NCBI GenBank assembly: GCA_020217165.1 | Contig: JAIWOE010000125.1 | Location: 1 to 11,224 of the forward strand | Length of the DNA stretch: 11,224 nucleotides | Reading direction: 5' to 3' | Source of the DNA: Desulfovibrio sp. | GTDB lineage: Bacteria > Desulfobacterota > Desulfovibrionia > Desulfovibrionales > Desulfovibrionaceae | Made by a program: the position numbers and the translations under genes | The notes under the pieces: model-generated | What the model was told of the DNA's origin: nothing | Databases searched by the model: none | The model's input: the letters and a program-made list of their open reading frames with translations, nothing else | Shown here: positions 1 to 6,893 of the stretch, piece by piece | Numbering within the stretch: the first letter of the stretch is position 1 | How the letters are laid out: each line of letters opens with the position of its first letter

Positions 1-226
1 TCACCAGCGTGAACAGCGCCGCGGAAGACGCCAGCACCGCCCCCAACCCGGCCAGGGACAGGGAGATGGCCAGGGCGTCCCCCAGGGCCACGCCCAGGGC
101 CAGGGGCACGGCAGCCCGCGGCCCCTCCCGCAGGGAAACCCCCACCACCAGCAGCACGGTGGGGCCCGGAATGGCCAGGACCACAAGACAGGTGAGCACG
201 TAGGAAAGCAGGGTGGCAGTGAGCAT
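1..226 (-). CDS. LysE/RhtB-family exporter, N-terminal part (cut by window edge)
   Basis: The minus strand from an ATG at 226 stays open to the left edge, giving the first 75 residues of a very hydrophobic protein. It starts MLTATLLSYV and carries the motif AIPGPTVLLVVGVSLREG at about residues 18-35, followed by a small-residue helix rich in Gly, Ala and Leu. A GPxxLLV motif after a first membrane helix, then a 'xxG...G...G' second helix, is the hallmark of the LysE/RhtB translocator family. These are inner-membrane exporters of amino acids or related small molecules, usually about 200 residues with 5-6 membrane segments. The substrate cannot be told from this end. A weak GAGG lies about 7 bases before the ATG. 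The gene is divergent from the acetolactate decarboxylase gene, with about 140 bases between their starts. Confidence 0.8.
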   Translation of the reverse strand, partial: MLTATLLSYVLTCLVVLAIPGPTVLLVVGVSLREGPRAAVPLALGVALGDALAISLSLAGLGAVLASSAALFTLV

Positions 227-368
227 GGCGGCCTCGCTGAAACATGGAACAGGCATGCGGGTATTGCGTTGCCACTACGCCTGCCGCGGGTGATTGTCCA
301 TATCCCCAGGGCCTTCCGCCGTGCCCGGGAATGGGATATGCTGCCCCATGACAACCAAGCGAGGCGCC
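227..368. other. Divergent intergenic region
   Basis: About 140 bases separate the divergent exporter and acetolactate decarboxylase starts, so both promoters should lie here. On the plus strand TTCCGC (314-319) and TATGCT (337-342) are 17 bases apart and would place a start of transcription just upstream of the ATG at 369, but the match to sigma70 consensus is poor. No convincing operator palindrome or leader RNA was seen. Confidence 0.3.
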
Positions 369-1139
369 ATGCACAATCGCACCCTGTTGAAATTGCTGGC
401 CGTATTGTTGACGGGCCTGCTGACCTGGAGCTGTTCCGGCGAGCCGCGGGCCATCCATCAGACGTCCACCCTGGATGCCCTGAAGGCCGGCGCCTTTGGG
501 GGCGTCATCACGGTGGAGGCCCTGGAGCGCCAGGGCACCCTGGGCCTGGGCACCCTGGACGGCCTGGATGGTGAACTGGTGCAGGTGGACGGGGTAGCGT
601 ATCACGTGGGCATGGACGGCGTGGCCCGGGCTGCGCGCCCCGGGGCGACCATCCCCTTTGCCACCACCGTGCGGTTTGCGCCCGACGCCTCCCGCCGCCT
701 CCAGGGCCAGGGCCTGGGCCTGGCCCTGGAGGACGTCTGCCGCGTGCTGGACGAGCTGGCTCCGGACCCCCAACGCTTTGCCGCAGCCAGGGTGCGCGGC
801 CGCTTCTCCACCGTGGAGGCCCGCAGTGTCCCCCGCCAGCTGCCGCCGTATCCCACCCTGGCGGAGGTGCTGCCTCGGCAGGCCGTGTTTCAGTTGGAGC
901 AGGTGGTGGGGGATATGGTGGGATTCCGCTTTCCCGAACACGCCCAGAGCTACGGCGTGGCCGGCTGGCATCTGCATTTTATCAGCACGGATCGCACCCG
1001 CGGCGGCCATGTGCTGGCCGCCACCCTGCACGACGGCATTGCCCGGGTGATGACCGTGGATCGCCTGGAATTGTATGTCCCGCCGGACCTGCCCAAGGCC
1101 GCCGGGGGGAGCGCCGGCGGCGCGGGGGGGCATCCATGA
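369..1139 (+). CDS. budA: Acetolactate decarboxylase with N-terminal export signal
   Basis: 256 residues. Acetolactate decarboxylase converts 2-acetolactate to acetoin and CO2. Family features visible: [17 protein letters not shown] (conserved Glu69), and GWHLHF...RGGHVL holding the metal-binding histidines H201, H203 and H214, with the same 2- and 11-residue spacing as the zinc ligands of the Brevibacillus enzyme. The start at 369 is preferred because AGCGAGG lies just upstream and it opens directly into a signal sequence; an in-frame ATG at 348 and a TTG at 294 lack this. The N-terminus ([20 protein letters not shown], then SCSG) has a basic start, a hydrophobic stretch and a cysteine at 22, suggesting an exported protein and perhaps a lipoprotein, although T-W-S-C is not a perfect lipobox. 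The C-terminus is a Gly/Ala-rich tail. The stop overlaps the cysK start as ATGA, implying translational coupling. The enzyme family is nearly certain; location and role with cysteine genes are inferred. Confidence 0.92.
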   Translation: MHNRTLLKLLAVLLTGLLTWSCSGEPRAIHQTSTLDALKAGAFGGVITVEALERQGTLGLGTLDGLDGELVQVDGVAYHVGMDGVARAARPGATIPFATTVRFAPDASRRLQGQGLGLALEDVCRVLDELAPDPQRFAAARVRGRFSTVEARSVPRQLPPYPTLAEVLPRQAVFQLEQVVGDMVGFRFPEHAQSYGVAGWHLHFISTDRTRGGHVLAATLHDGIARVMTVDRLELYVPPDLPKAAGGSAGGAGGHP

Positions 1140-2083
1140 AGATTCATCCGGACATGCTTTCCCTGGTGGGCGGCACGCCCCTGGTGCGCCTGAACCGTCT
1201 GGCGGCCGGGCTGCAGGCCTCGGTGCTGGCCAAGTTGGAGAGCCGCAACCCCTGTTTTTCGGTGAAGGACCGCATTGCCGTGAACATGCTGCGCCACGCC
1301 GAACGGCAGGGGCTGGTACGCCCGGGAACCACCATCGTGGAACCCACCAGTGGCAATACCGGCATCGGCCTGGCCTTTTTTTGCGCCGTGCGGGGGTATG
1401 CCCTGGTGCTGACCATGCCGGAATCCATGAGCCGGGAACGGCGCGATCTGCTGCGCGGCTTCGGCGCCCGGCTGGTGCTCACCCCTGCAACCCGGGGCAT
1501 GGCCGGCGCCGTGGCCGAGGCCGAGTCCATCCTGGCCGCCACGCCCCAGGCCTTCATGCCGCAACAATTCAAGAATCCGGACAATCCCGCCGCCCACGAG
1601 GCCGCCACGGGGGTGGAGATCTGGAACGATACCGACGGCAGTGTGGATGTCTTTGTGGCCGGCGTGGGCACGGGCGGCACCATCACCGGCGTGGGCCGGG
1701 CCTTGAAGGCCCGCAAGCCCGGGGTGCGGCTGGTGGCCGTGGAGCCGGCGGAGTCGCCGGTGCTTTCGGGCGGTGCGCCGGGGGTCCACGGCATTCAGGG
1801 CATCGGGGCGGGTTTTGTGCCCGAGGTGCTGGACCGCAGCCTGCTGGACGAGGTCGTCCCTGTGGCCACCCAGGACGCCCTGGCCATGGCCCGGCGGCTG
1901 CTGCGGGAGGAGGGCATCCTGTGCGGCATTTCCTCCGGCGCCAACGCCGTGGCCGCCCTGCAGTTGGCCCGCCGGCCCGAGCTTGCCGGGGCGTGCATCG
2001 TCTTCATTGTCTGCGATACCGGCGAGCGGTACCTGAGTTCCGCGCTGTTCCAGCCGCCTGCCGAGGAGGAGCCCCGGGCATGA
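1136..2083 (+). CDS. cysK: Cysteine synthase A (O-acetylserine sulfhydrylase)
   Basis: 315 residues, normal length. This PLP enzyme makes cysteine from O-acetylserine and sulfide in the cytoplasm. The PLP lysine is K44 in NPCFSVKDR, whose PxFSVK form resembles CysK. The substrate-binding loop TSGNTG is at residues 71-76, the PLP-phosphate loop GTGGT at 178-182, and GISSGAN with S266/S267 near the cofactor pyridine nitrogen. All key elements are intact and there is no C-terminal CBS domain, so it is not a cystathionine beta-synthase of the long type. The ATG overlaps the stop of the upstream decarboxylase by 4 bases, and its own stop overlaps the start of the serine acetyltransferase by 4 bases. 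The pair encodes the two consecutive steps from serine to cysteine, which supports both assignments. Confidence 0.95.
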   Translation: MKIHPDMLSLVGGTPLVRLNRLAAGLQASVLAKLESRNPCFSVKDRIAVNMLRHAERQGLVRPGTTIVEPTSGNTGIGLAFFCAVRGYALVLTMPESMSRERRDLLRGFGARLVLTPATRGMAGAVAEAESILAATPQAFMPQQFKNPDNPAAHEAATGVEIWNDTDGSVDVFVAGVGTGGTITGVGRALKARKPGVRLVAVEPAESPVLSGGAPGVHGIQGIGAGFVPEVLDRSLLDEVVPVATQDALAMARRLLREEGILCGISSGANAVAALQLARRPELAGACIVFIVCDTGERYLSSALFQPPAEEEPRA

Positions 2084-3051
2084 GCCATTCTCCGCCCCTG
2101 GCCCACCCCCTGACGGTGGACGAGATCACCGAGCAACTGTGCCGCGTGGAGTCGTATGAAGGGCTCTTCCACCATTCCCGGCTCCAGCAGCCCATGCCCT
2201 CGGTGGAGGTGCTGCGGGAAGTGGTGGCCCGGCTGCAGGCCATCCTGTTCCCGGGGTATTTCGGGGATTCGGAAATCGCCCCCGAAACCATGCGCTTCCA
2301 TGTGGGCGCGGGGCTGGATGTGGTCTCCCGGTTGCTGACGGAACAGATCCGCCGCGGCCGCTGCTTTTTTTGCCGGGGAGACGGCGCCTCCCATGCGCAG
2401 CCGGAGGAGGCGGATTGCGAAGCCTGCGAGGACGCCGCCCGGCGCAAGACCGGGCTCTTTCTCTCCGCCCTGCCGGAAATCCGCCGCCTGCTGGCCGCGG
2501 ACGTGCGGGCCGCCTACGTGGGGGACCCGGCGGCCAAGCATCCCGGGGAAACAATCTTCTGCTATCCCAGCATCCTGGCCCTCACCCACCATCGCATTGC
2601 CCATGCCCTGCACCAGCAGGACGTGGAGCTTATCCCGCGCATCATCTCGGAACTGGCTCACTCCAAGACCGGTATCGACATCCACCCCGGCGCCCGGATT
2701 GGGGAGGGGCTGTTCATCGACCACGGCACCGGCGTGGTGGTGGGGGAGACGTGCATCATCGGGACCAACGTACGCATCTACCAGGGCGTGACCCTGGGGG
2801 CCAAAAGTTTCCCCAAGGACGCCAGCGGCGCCCTCATCAAGGGCATCGCCCGGCATCCCATCGTGGAGGACGACGTGGTGATCTACGCCGGGGCCACCCT
2901 GCTGGGGCGCATCACCATCGGCAAGGGGTCGGTGGTGGGCGGTAATGTCTGGCTCACCGAGGATCTGCCCCCAGGTTCCCACGTGATCCAGCAGCGCGCC
3001 GGCGAGGCGACCTCTCGGATCCTGCTGGGACGGGCCAATGGCTCGGCCTGA
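2080..3051 (+). CDS. cysE: Serine O-acetyltransferase, EpsC/CysE-type, with a four-cysteine insertion
   Basis: 323 residues. It transfers acetyl from acetyl-CoA to serine, giving the O-acetylserine used by the adjacent CysK. The N-terminal half is helical (about 1-185). The C-terminal half is a left-handed beta-helix of hexapeptide repeats with [20 protein letters not shown] and GTGVVVGE. The catalytic pair is D200 and H215, 15 residues apart as in E. coli CysE (D143/H158). Unusual for the family as I know it is a stretch in the helical domain, C95-F-F-C98 then C113-E-A-C116 (CX2C-X14-CX2C), which could bind zinc or an iron-sulfur centre. The C-terminus ends in GRANGSA and lacks the terminal isoleucine that lets CysE dock in the CysK active site, so a classical cysteine synthase complex looks unlikely. 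The start at 2080 gives an ATGA overlap with cysK; the open frame extends upstream inside cysK but only as a shadow. Family assignment is firm; the cysteine module's role is unknown. Confidence 0.93.
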   Translation: MSHSPPLAHPLTVDEITEQLCRVESYEGLFHHSRLQQPMPSVEVLREVVARLQAILFPGYFGDSEIAPETMRFHVGAGLDVVSRLLTEQIRRGRCFFCRGDGASHAQPEEADCEACEDAARRKTGLFLSALPEIRRLLAADVRAAYVGDPAAKHPGETIFCYPSILALTHHRIAHALHQQDVELIPRIISELAHSKTGIDIHPGARIGEGLFIDHGTGVVVGETCIIGTNVRIYQGVTLGAKSFPKDASGALIKGIARHPIVEDDVVIYAGATLLGRITIGKGSVVGGNVWLTEDLPPGSHVIQQRAGEATSRILLGRANGSA

Positions 3052-3109
3052 GGGCCGTGGGGCACGCTTCTTTCTTGCCTCGCGCTCCGGTTTTCGTCAC
3101 AATTGACCA

Positions 3110-3724
3110 ATGGGTGTTGCATTGACTCTTCCTCCACCACCGGCTGCTCCGGGGACCGCGGCGTCCCCCCCGCCTGCACCCGACGATGCGCGGTGCCTGG
3201 CCCTGTGGGACGCTTACGCCATGCCCGCGCACATCCGTGAGCACTCCCTGCTGGTGGCGCGCATTGCCACGGCCCTGGCCCAGGCCGCCTGCGAGGCCGG
3301 GTTCCCCGTGCCCGTGCAGGAGGTCCGCGCCAGCGCCCTGCTGCACGACCTGGCCAAGTCCTACACCATCCGCCACACCGGCTCCCATGCCCAGCTGGGC
3401 GCGGCCTGGGTGCTTGCGGAAACGGGCAACCCGCGCATCGCCCAGGGGGTGGCGCATCACGTGTGGTGGCCCTGGCCCGTGGACGTGCGGCGCCATTTTC
3501 TGCCCATGGCCGTGATTTACGGGGACAAGCGCGTGGCCCACGACCGCATCGTCACCCTGGAAGAACGCTACCATGATCTCATGGACCGCTACGGCACGAG
3601 CCCCAAAAACATTGCCGGCATCGAGCGGACCCAGACCCAGGTTCTGGAAATCTCCAGGGCCTTCACCCAATTGCTAGGATGCGATCCCGATGCGTGTGCT
3701 TTTGATAGCGGGCGGCTGGTCTAG
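3110..3724 (+). CDS. HD-domain metal-dependent phosphohydrolase
   Basis: 204 residues if the ATG at 3110 is used. Metal-binding residues of an HD domain can be placed: H45 in REHSLLVA, the H79-D80 doublet in LLHDLAK, and D139 in YGDK. H93 and H116/H117 are further histidines typical of HD hydrolases. These cytoplasmic enzymes cleave phosphate esters or nucleotides; the substrate cannot be read from sequence. The first ~25 residues are low complexity (Pro/Ala-rich) and there is no clear Shine-Dalgarno before 3110, so the true start could be further in; the conserved part begins near residue 30. It lies 58 bases after the serine acetyltransferase gene and its last 35 bases overlap the start of the D-Ala--D-Ala ligase gene, so both are probably on one transcript. 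Function beyond 'HD hydrolase' is open. Confidence 0.82.
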   Translation: MGVALTLPPPPAAPGTAASPPPAPDDARCLALWDAYAMPAHIREHSLLVARIATALAQAACEAGFPVPVQEVRASALLHDLAKSYTIRHTGSHAQLGAAWVLAETGNPRIAQGVAHHVWWPWPVDVRRHFLPMAVIYGDKRVAHDRIVTLEERYHDLMDRYGTSPKNIAGIERTQTQVLEISRAFTQLLGCDPDACAFDSGRLV

Positions 3725-4640
3725 CGAGCGCGAGGTGTCCCTGTCCGGGGGACGGATCATCCAGGCGGCCCTGGAACGCCTGGGGCACGAAGTGCGCTGG
3801 TACGATCCCGTCCACGACCTGTCCGGACTGGTGGCCCTGGCCCGCGAGGCGGACTTTGCCTTTTTGAACCTGCACGGCTCCCCTGGCGAGGATGGCCTGG
3901 TGCAGGCCGTGCTGGACCGCGTGGGCTGCCCGTACCAGGGCTCCGGCCCGGCGGGGTCCTTCCTGGCCCTGCACAAGGCTGCGGCCAAGGAGCTGTTGGC
4001 CGTCGCCGGCGTGCCCACGCCCCGGTGGGCCTTCTTGCCGCGGGACCCGGGCGCCGCCTGGAACTGGCCCCACGCTTGGCCGGTGTTCGTCAAGCCCAAC
4101 ACCGGCGGCTCGTCCCTGGGCATGGGCCGGGCCGCGGACCCGGTCACCTTGCGCACCCTGCTGGAAGGTCTGTGGGCCGCGGGGGCCGAGGCCCTGGTGG
4201 AGGAGGCCTGCGCCGGCGTGGAGCTGACCTGCGGCGTGCTGGGCAACATCGGGGAGGAGGCGCCCCTGCCGGTGATCCTCATCAAGCCCAACCGTGGGGA
4301 ATTTTTCGACTACGCCAGCAAGTACGAGCAGGGCGGCGCCGACGAGCTGTGCCCCGCACCCATCCCGGATTCCGTGCGTGACCTGGTGCAGCGCCTGGCC
4401 CTGACGGCGCATGGGGTGCTGGGCTGCGAGGGCTACAGCCGGGCGGATTTCATCTGGGACGGGGCGGAAGGCGTGACCCTGCTGGAAGTCAACACCCTGC
4501 CCGGCATGACGGCCACCAGCCTGGTGCCCCGGGCCGCCCGGGTTGCGGGGCTGGAGTTCGAGGCCCTCATCGCCCGGCTCATGGAGTTGGGGCTGGCCAG
4601 GTCCCGGCGTCTGCACGGGGAAAAGGTGCAATCTTGTTGA
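3690..4640 (+). CDS. ddl: D-alanine--D-alanine ligase
   Basis: 316 residues, normal for Ddl. It joins two D-alanines with ATP in the cytoplasm for peptidoglycan precursors. An N-terminal [14 protein letters not shown] (8-21) matches the family signature, and LHGSPGEDG is the usual LHGxxGEDG. The ATP-grasp part has K135 in FVKPN, the GGSSLGMG loop near 139-146, and FDYASKY (206-212), whose terminal Tyr corresponds to the one linked to D-Ala-D-Ala rather than D-Ala-D-Lac specificity. Metal and substrate residues R251, D253, E266 and N268 sit in YSRADF and [10 protein letters not shown], a constant offset of 4 from E. coli DdlB. The start at 3690 overlaps the HD gene by 35 bases; TAGGA about 10 bases upstream serves as ribosome binding site. 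The gene stands away from any division/cell-wall cluster visible here. Confidence 0.95.
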   Translation: MRVLLIAGGWSSEREVSLSGGRIIQAALERLGHEVRWYDPVHDLSGLVALAREADFAFLNLHGSPGEDGLVQAVLDRVGCPYQGSGPAGSFLALHKAAAKELLAVAGVPTPRWAFLPRDPGAAWNWPHAWPVFVKPNTGGSSLGMGRAADPVTLRTLLEGLWAAGAEALVEEACAGVELTCGVLGNIGEEAPLPVILIKPNRGEFFDYASKYEQGGADELCPAPIPDSVRDLVQRLALTAHGVLGCEGYSRADFIWDGAEGVTLLEVNTLPGMTATSLVPRAARVAGLEFEALIARLMELGLARSRRLHGEKVQSC

Positions 4641-4654
4641 AGAATTCCTTTTGC

Positions 4655-4684
4655 TTGACCGCTCTGCTCCACGTGCCGTATTAT
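4655..4684 (+). promoter_or_regulatory. Sigma70-type promoter for carA
   Basis: TTGACC (4655-4660) and TATTAT (4679-4684) are separated by 18 bases, each matching the -35 and -10 consensus in 5 of 6 positions. They lie in a locally AT-richer gap after the ddl stop. Transcription would begin near 4691, leaving a leader of about 27 bases with room for a ribosome binding site only; no attenuator or pyrimidine-responsive leader is visible. Confidence 0.65.
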
Positions 4685-4703
4685 GAAGTGTTCATCCCCC
4701 CTC

Positions 4704-4709
4704 AAGGAG
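4704..4709 (+). promoter_or_regulatory. Ribosome binding site of carA
   Basis: AAGGAG lies 8 bases before the ATG at 4718, a near-ideal Shine-Dalgarno that fixes the start of carA and is stronger than others in the window. Confidence 0.8.
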
Positions 4710-4717
4710 TCTGATTC

Positions 4718-5869
4718 ATGCGTGCCATTCTGGCCCTGGAAGACGGCCTCGTCTTCTACGGCACCTCCTTCACCGGCGACGGCGAATCCAGCGGCGAAGT
4801 GATCTTCAACACCGGCATGACCGGGTATCAGGAAGTGCTCACCGATCCTTCCTATGCCGGGCAGATGGTGTGCATGACCTATCCTCTCATCGGCAACTAC
4901 GGCGTCAACGCCGAGGATGTGGAGTCCGACCGCGTGTACGTGGAGGCCTTCATTGTCAAGGAGTGTTGCAAGATCCCGTCCAACTGGCGGGCCAAGGAAT
5001 CCCTGCCGGACTACCTCAAGCGGCACAATGTCCTGGGCATCGAAGGCATAGACACCCGGCAGCTCACCCGGCACCTTCGCCTGCACGGCGCCAAGCGCGG
5101 CATCATTTCCACCCGGGAGGCAGACCCCGTTGCCCTGGTGGAACGTGCCAAGGCCATTCCGGTGATGGAAGGCCAGAACCTGGCCGCCGCGGTCTCGGCC
5201 TCGTCCCCCTATCGTTGGGACGGCACCGCGCCCCGGGCTGTTTCCCTGAACAAGGACGGCTCCTACGACTGGCCCGGCGTGCACACTGCCCCTGACGGCC
5301 GCGGCGTGCGCGTGGTGGTGTACGATTTCGGCGTCAAATGGAATATCCTGCGCCTGCTGGAAGCCCAGGGCATGGACCTGCTGGTGGTGCCAGCCTCCTT
5401 CACGGCCAGGCAGGTGGAACAGACCGGCGCCGAGGCCGTGTTCCTCTCCAATGGTCCCGGGGACCCGGCGGCCCTGGGCGGCGTCATTGATGAGCTGGCC
5501 GCCCTGTGCCAGCGCTACCCCGTGGCCGGCATCTGCCTGGGGCACCAGCTCCTGGGCCATGCCCTGGGCGGCAAGACCTTCAAGCTCAAGTTCGGCCATC
5601 ATGGCTGCAACCATCCCGTGAAGGATCTGCTCTCGGGGCACATTGAGATTTCTTCCCAGAACCACGGGTTCTGCGTGGATGTGGACAGTCTCAAGGATGT
5701 GGAGATCACCCACGTGAATCTCAACGATAACACCCTGGAAGGCTTCCGCCACACCAAAAAGCCCATCATCGCCATCCAGTACCACCCCGAAGCCAGCCCT
5801 GGCCCCCACGACAGCCGCAACTTCTTCCATCGCTTCCGCAGCATGGTGCGCGAGGAGCTGGGCCGGTAG
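4718..5869 (+). CDS. carA: Carbamoyl-phosphate synthetase small (glutaminase) subunit
   Basis: 383 residues, typical CarA length. It hydrolyses glutamine and channels ammonia to the CarB subunit, which makes carbamoyl phosphate for arginine and pyrimidine synthesis. The N-terminal CPSase_sm_chain domain (about 1-150) includes [17 protein letters not shown]. The C-terminal class I glutamine amidotransferase domain (about 195-380) has the nucleophile C273 in [10 protein letters not shown] and H356/E358 in [10 protein letters not shown], close to C269, H353 and E355 of E. coli CarA. Nothing is missing. Its own promoter and strong ribosome binding site precede it. No carB is present in the window; the next gene is a TPR protein 36 bases on. 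CarB must therefore be encoded elsewhere, as occurs in various bacteria. Confidence 0.97.
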   Translation: MRAILALEDGLVFYGTSFTGDGESSGEVIFNTGMTGYQEVLTDPSYAGQMVCMTYPLIGNYGVNAEDVESDRVYVEAFIVKECCKIPSNWRAKESLPDYLKRHNVLGIEGIDTRQLTRHLRLHGAKRGIISTREADPVALVERAKAIPVMEGQNLAAAVSASSPYRWDGTAPRAVSLNKDGSYDWPGVHTAPDGRGVRVVVYDFGVKWNILRLLEAQGMDLLVVPASFTARQVEQTGAEAVFLSNGPGDPAALGGVIDELAALCQRYPVAGICLGHQLLGHALGGKTFKLKFGHHGCNHPVKDLLSGHIEISSQNHGFCVDVDSLKDVEITHVNLNDNTLEGFRHTKKPIIAIQYHPEASPGPHDSRNFFHRFRSMVREELGR

Positions 5870-5905
5870 GCCGCCCGCAACGTCCGCCTTTTCCCGGAGC
5901 TGCCC

Positions 5906-6706
5906 ATGTCCATAGAACTGACCAAGGCCCGCGCCCAATTGGCCCAGGTGAGCACCCACCTCAAGCAGGAGAAATACCTGCCAGCCGTGCAGGCCGTGCG
6001 CGATGCCCTGGTCACGGTGATGGGCACGCCCCTGATGCGTCAGGAGCGGGAAGAGTTCACGGCCATGCTGGTGGATGCCGTGTACAAGCTGGACATGCAC
6101 CGCGGCTTCCGCACCCTCATTCCCCTCAAGCTGGAGTACAAGGCCGGCGAGGAAAAGGCCCTGTTGGACTCCCTGGGCGAGTGCCTGGGGGAGCTGCGCA
6201 AAAGCCAGATCAATGATGCCCAGGCCCTGCTGACGGCCCTGGAGAAGAAAAAGCAGGAAGGCGTGGAGTCCGGCCAGCGGCTCCTGGACGCCCAGCAGTT
6301 CGGCCAGGCCAAGACGCATTTTGACGGCCTGGTGGCGGAATTCAAGGACGATGTGGCTTTGAAGTCCGATGTGGGCGAGCGCTTCCTCAAGGCCAATCGC
6401 TACGAGGAAGCCTACGACTTCCTGTCCCAGGCCCTGGCCGATTCGCCGGAATCCATCCATCTGTACAACCGCATTGCCATTGCCCTGCGCAAACTCTCCA
6501 AGTTTGACGTGGCCGAGAAGTACTACGGCAAGGCCCTGGAGTTCTGCAAGCACGACTCCAATTTGTACTTCAATATCGGTAGGTTGTATGTAGACTGGGG
6601 CAAGTGGGACAAGGTGGCCTACATGGCCAACAAAGCCCTGGAGTGTGACCCGGAATTCAAGGAAGCCCGAAAAATGCTCACCTACGCCCTCAAGCAGATG
6701 GGCTGA
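5906..6706 (+). CDS. Tetratricopeptide (TPR) repeat protein
   Basis: 266 residues, acidic/basic-rich and soluble with no signal peptide or membrane segment. The C-terminal half contains TPR-like helix pairs: one around residues 184-217 (LYNRIAIALRKLSKFDVAEK then YYGKALEF) and another around 218-251 (NLYFNIGRLYVDWGKWDKVA then a KALECDPEF end), with a weaker one near 135-180 (GQRLLDAQQFGQAKTHFDGL). The N-terminal ~110 residues are predicted helical without a named domain; residues 95-120 are Lys/Glu/Gln-rich and may form a coiled coil. TPRs bind other proteins, so a scaffold or adaptor role is likely, but the partner is unknown. GGAG lies 6 bases before the ATG. It sits 36 bases after carA and before a strong terminator, so it is probably cotranscribed with carA; no functional link is evident. 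Confidence 0.88.
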   Translation: MSIELTKARAQLAQVSTHLKQEKYLPAVQAVRDALVTVMGTPLMRQEREEFTAMLVDAVYKLDMHRGFRTLIPLKLEYKAGEEKALLDSLGECLGELRKSQINDAQALLTALEKKKQEGVESGQRLLDAQQFGQAKTHFDGLVAEFKDDVALKSDVGERFLKANRYEEAYDFLSQALADSPESIHLYNRIAIALRKLSKFDVAEKYYGKALEFCKHDSNLYFNIGRLYVDWGKWDKVAYMANKALECDPEFKEARKMLTYALKQMG

Positions 6707-6734
6707 GGCAGTATCCCCTTTCGGCGGCGAGCTT

Positions 6735-6778
6735 GGCGGCGCAGGAGACCGGCACCGGTCCCGCGCCGCCGGTTTTTT
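6735..6778 (+). terminator. Rho-independent terminator after the TPR gene
   Basis: GGCGGCGC (6735-6742) pairs with GCGCCGCC (6763-6770). Inside, GACCGG (6747-6752) pairs with CCGGTC (6755-6760) around a tiny loop, with a small internal mismatch between. A run of six T (6773-6778) follows 2 bases after the stem. This is a textbook GC stem plus T-tract and ends the carA-TPR unit. Confidence 0.88.
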
Positions 6779-6893
6779 GCAGTATCCCTCAGGCCTTGCT
6801 CCACGCCGCGGGATGGCATATGCAGAATGCCCATTCGGTTGCGGGCGCATCCATGACGCAACGGGATGGCCGCTGCCGGTTCAGGAGTGCATG
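6779..6893. other. Spacer before the aldehyde dehydrogenase gene
   Basis: About 115 bases between the terminator and the next start. It should hold the dehydrogenase promoter, but the best candidate (TTGCTC at 6796-6801 with CATATG at 6817-6822, spacing 15) is weak. AGGAG at 6883-6887 is the ribosome binding site. No coding frame or repeat was supported. Confidence 0.4.

Noticed and set aside
1..354. 117-residue minus-strand frame rich in Trp, Pro and Cys
   Set aside because: It is an off-frame reading of the exporter gene, which has the recognisable GPTVLLVV motif in the true frame.
1075..2079. Upstream extension of the serine acetyltransferase frame through cysK
   Set aside because: This part is Arg/Gly/Pro/His-rich and overlaps cysK entirely; the ATGA start at 2080 fits the family length.
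1795..2982. 395-residue antisense open frame over cysK and serine acetyltransferase
   Set aside because: Shadow of two well-identified genes; no domain or start signal of its own.
3075..3103. Promoter-like TTGCCT and CACAAT with 17-base spacing before the HD gene
   Set aside because: The -10 is poor and the start of transcription would fall on the ATG, giving a leaderless message; more likely the gene is read through from cysE.
6814..6830. Sigma54-like TGGCA...TGC before the aldehyde dehydrogenase
   Set aside because: The GG-to-GC spacing is wrong by one or more bases, so it does not fit the -24/-12 consensus.
4433..6850. 805-residue open frame on the minus strand across ddl, carA and the TPR gene
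   Set aside because: It is antisense to three genes with clear catalytic or repeat motifs, and its His/Gly/Gln/Ala-rich product resembles no family; long antisense frames are expected at this GC content.
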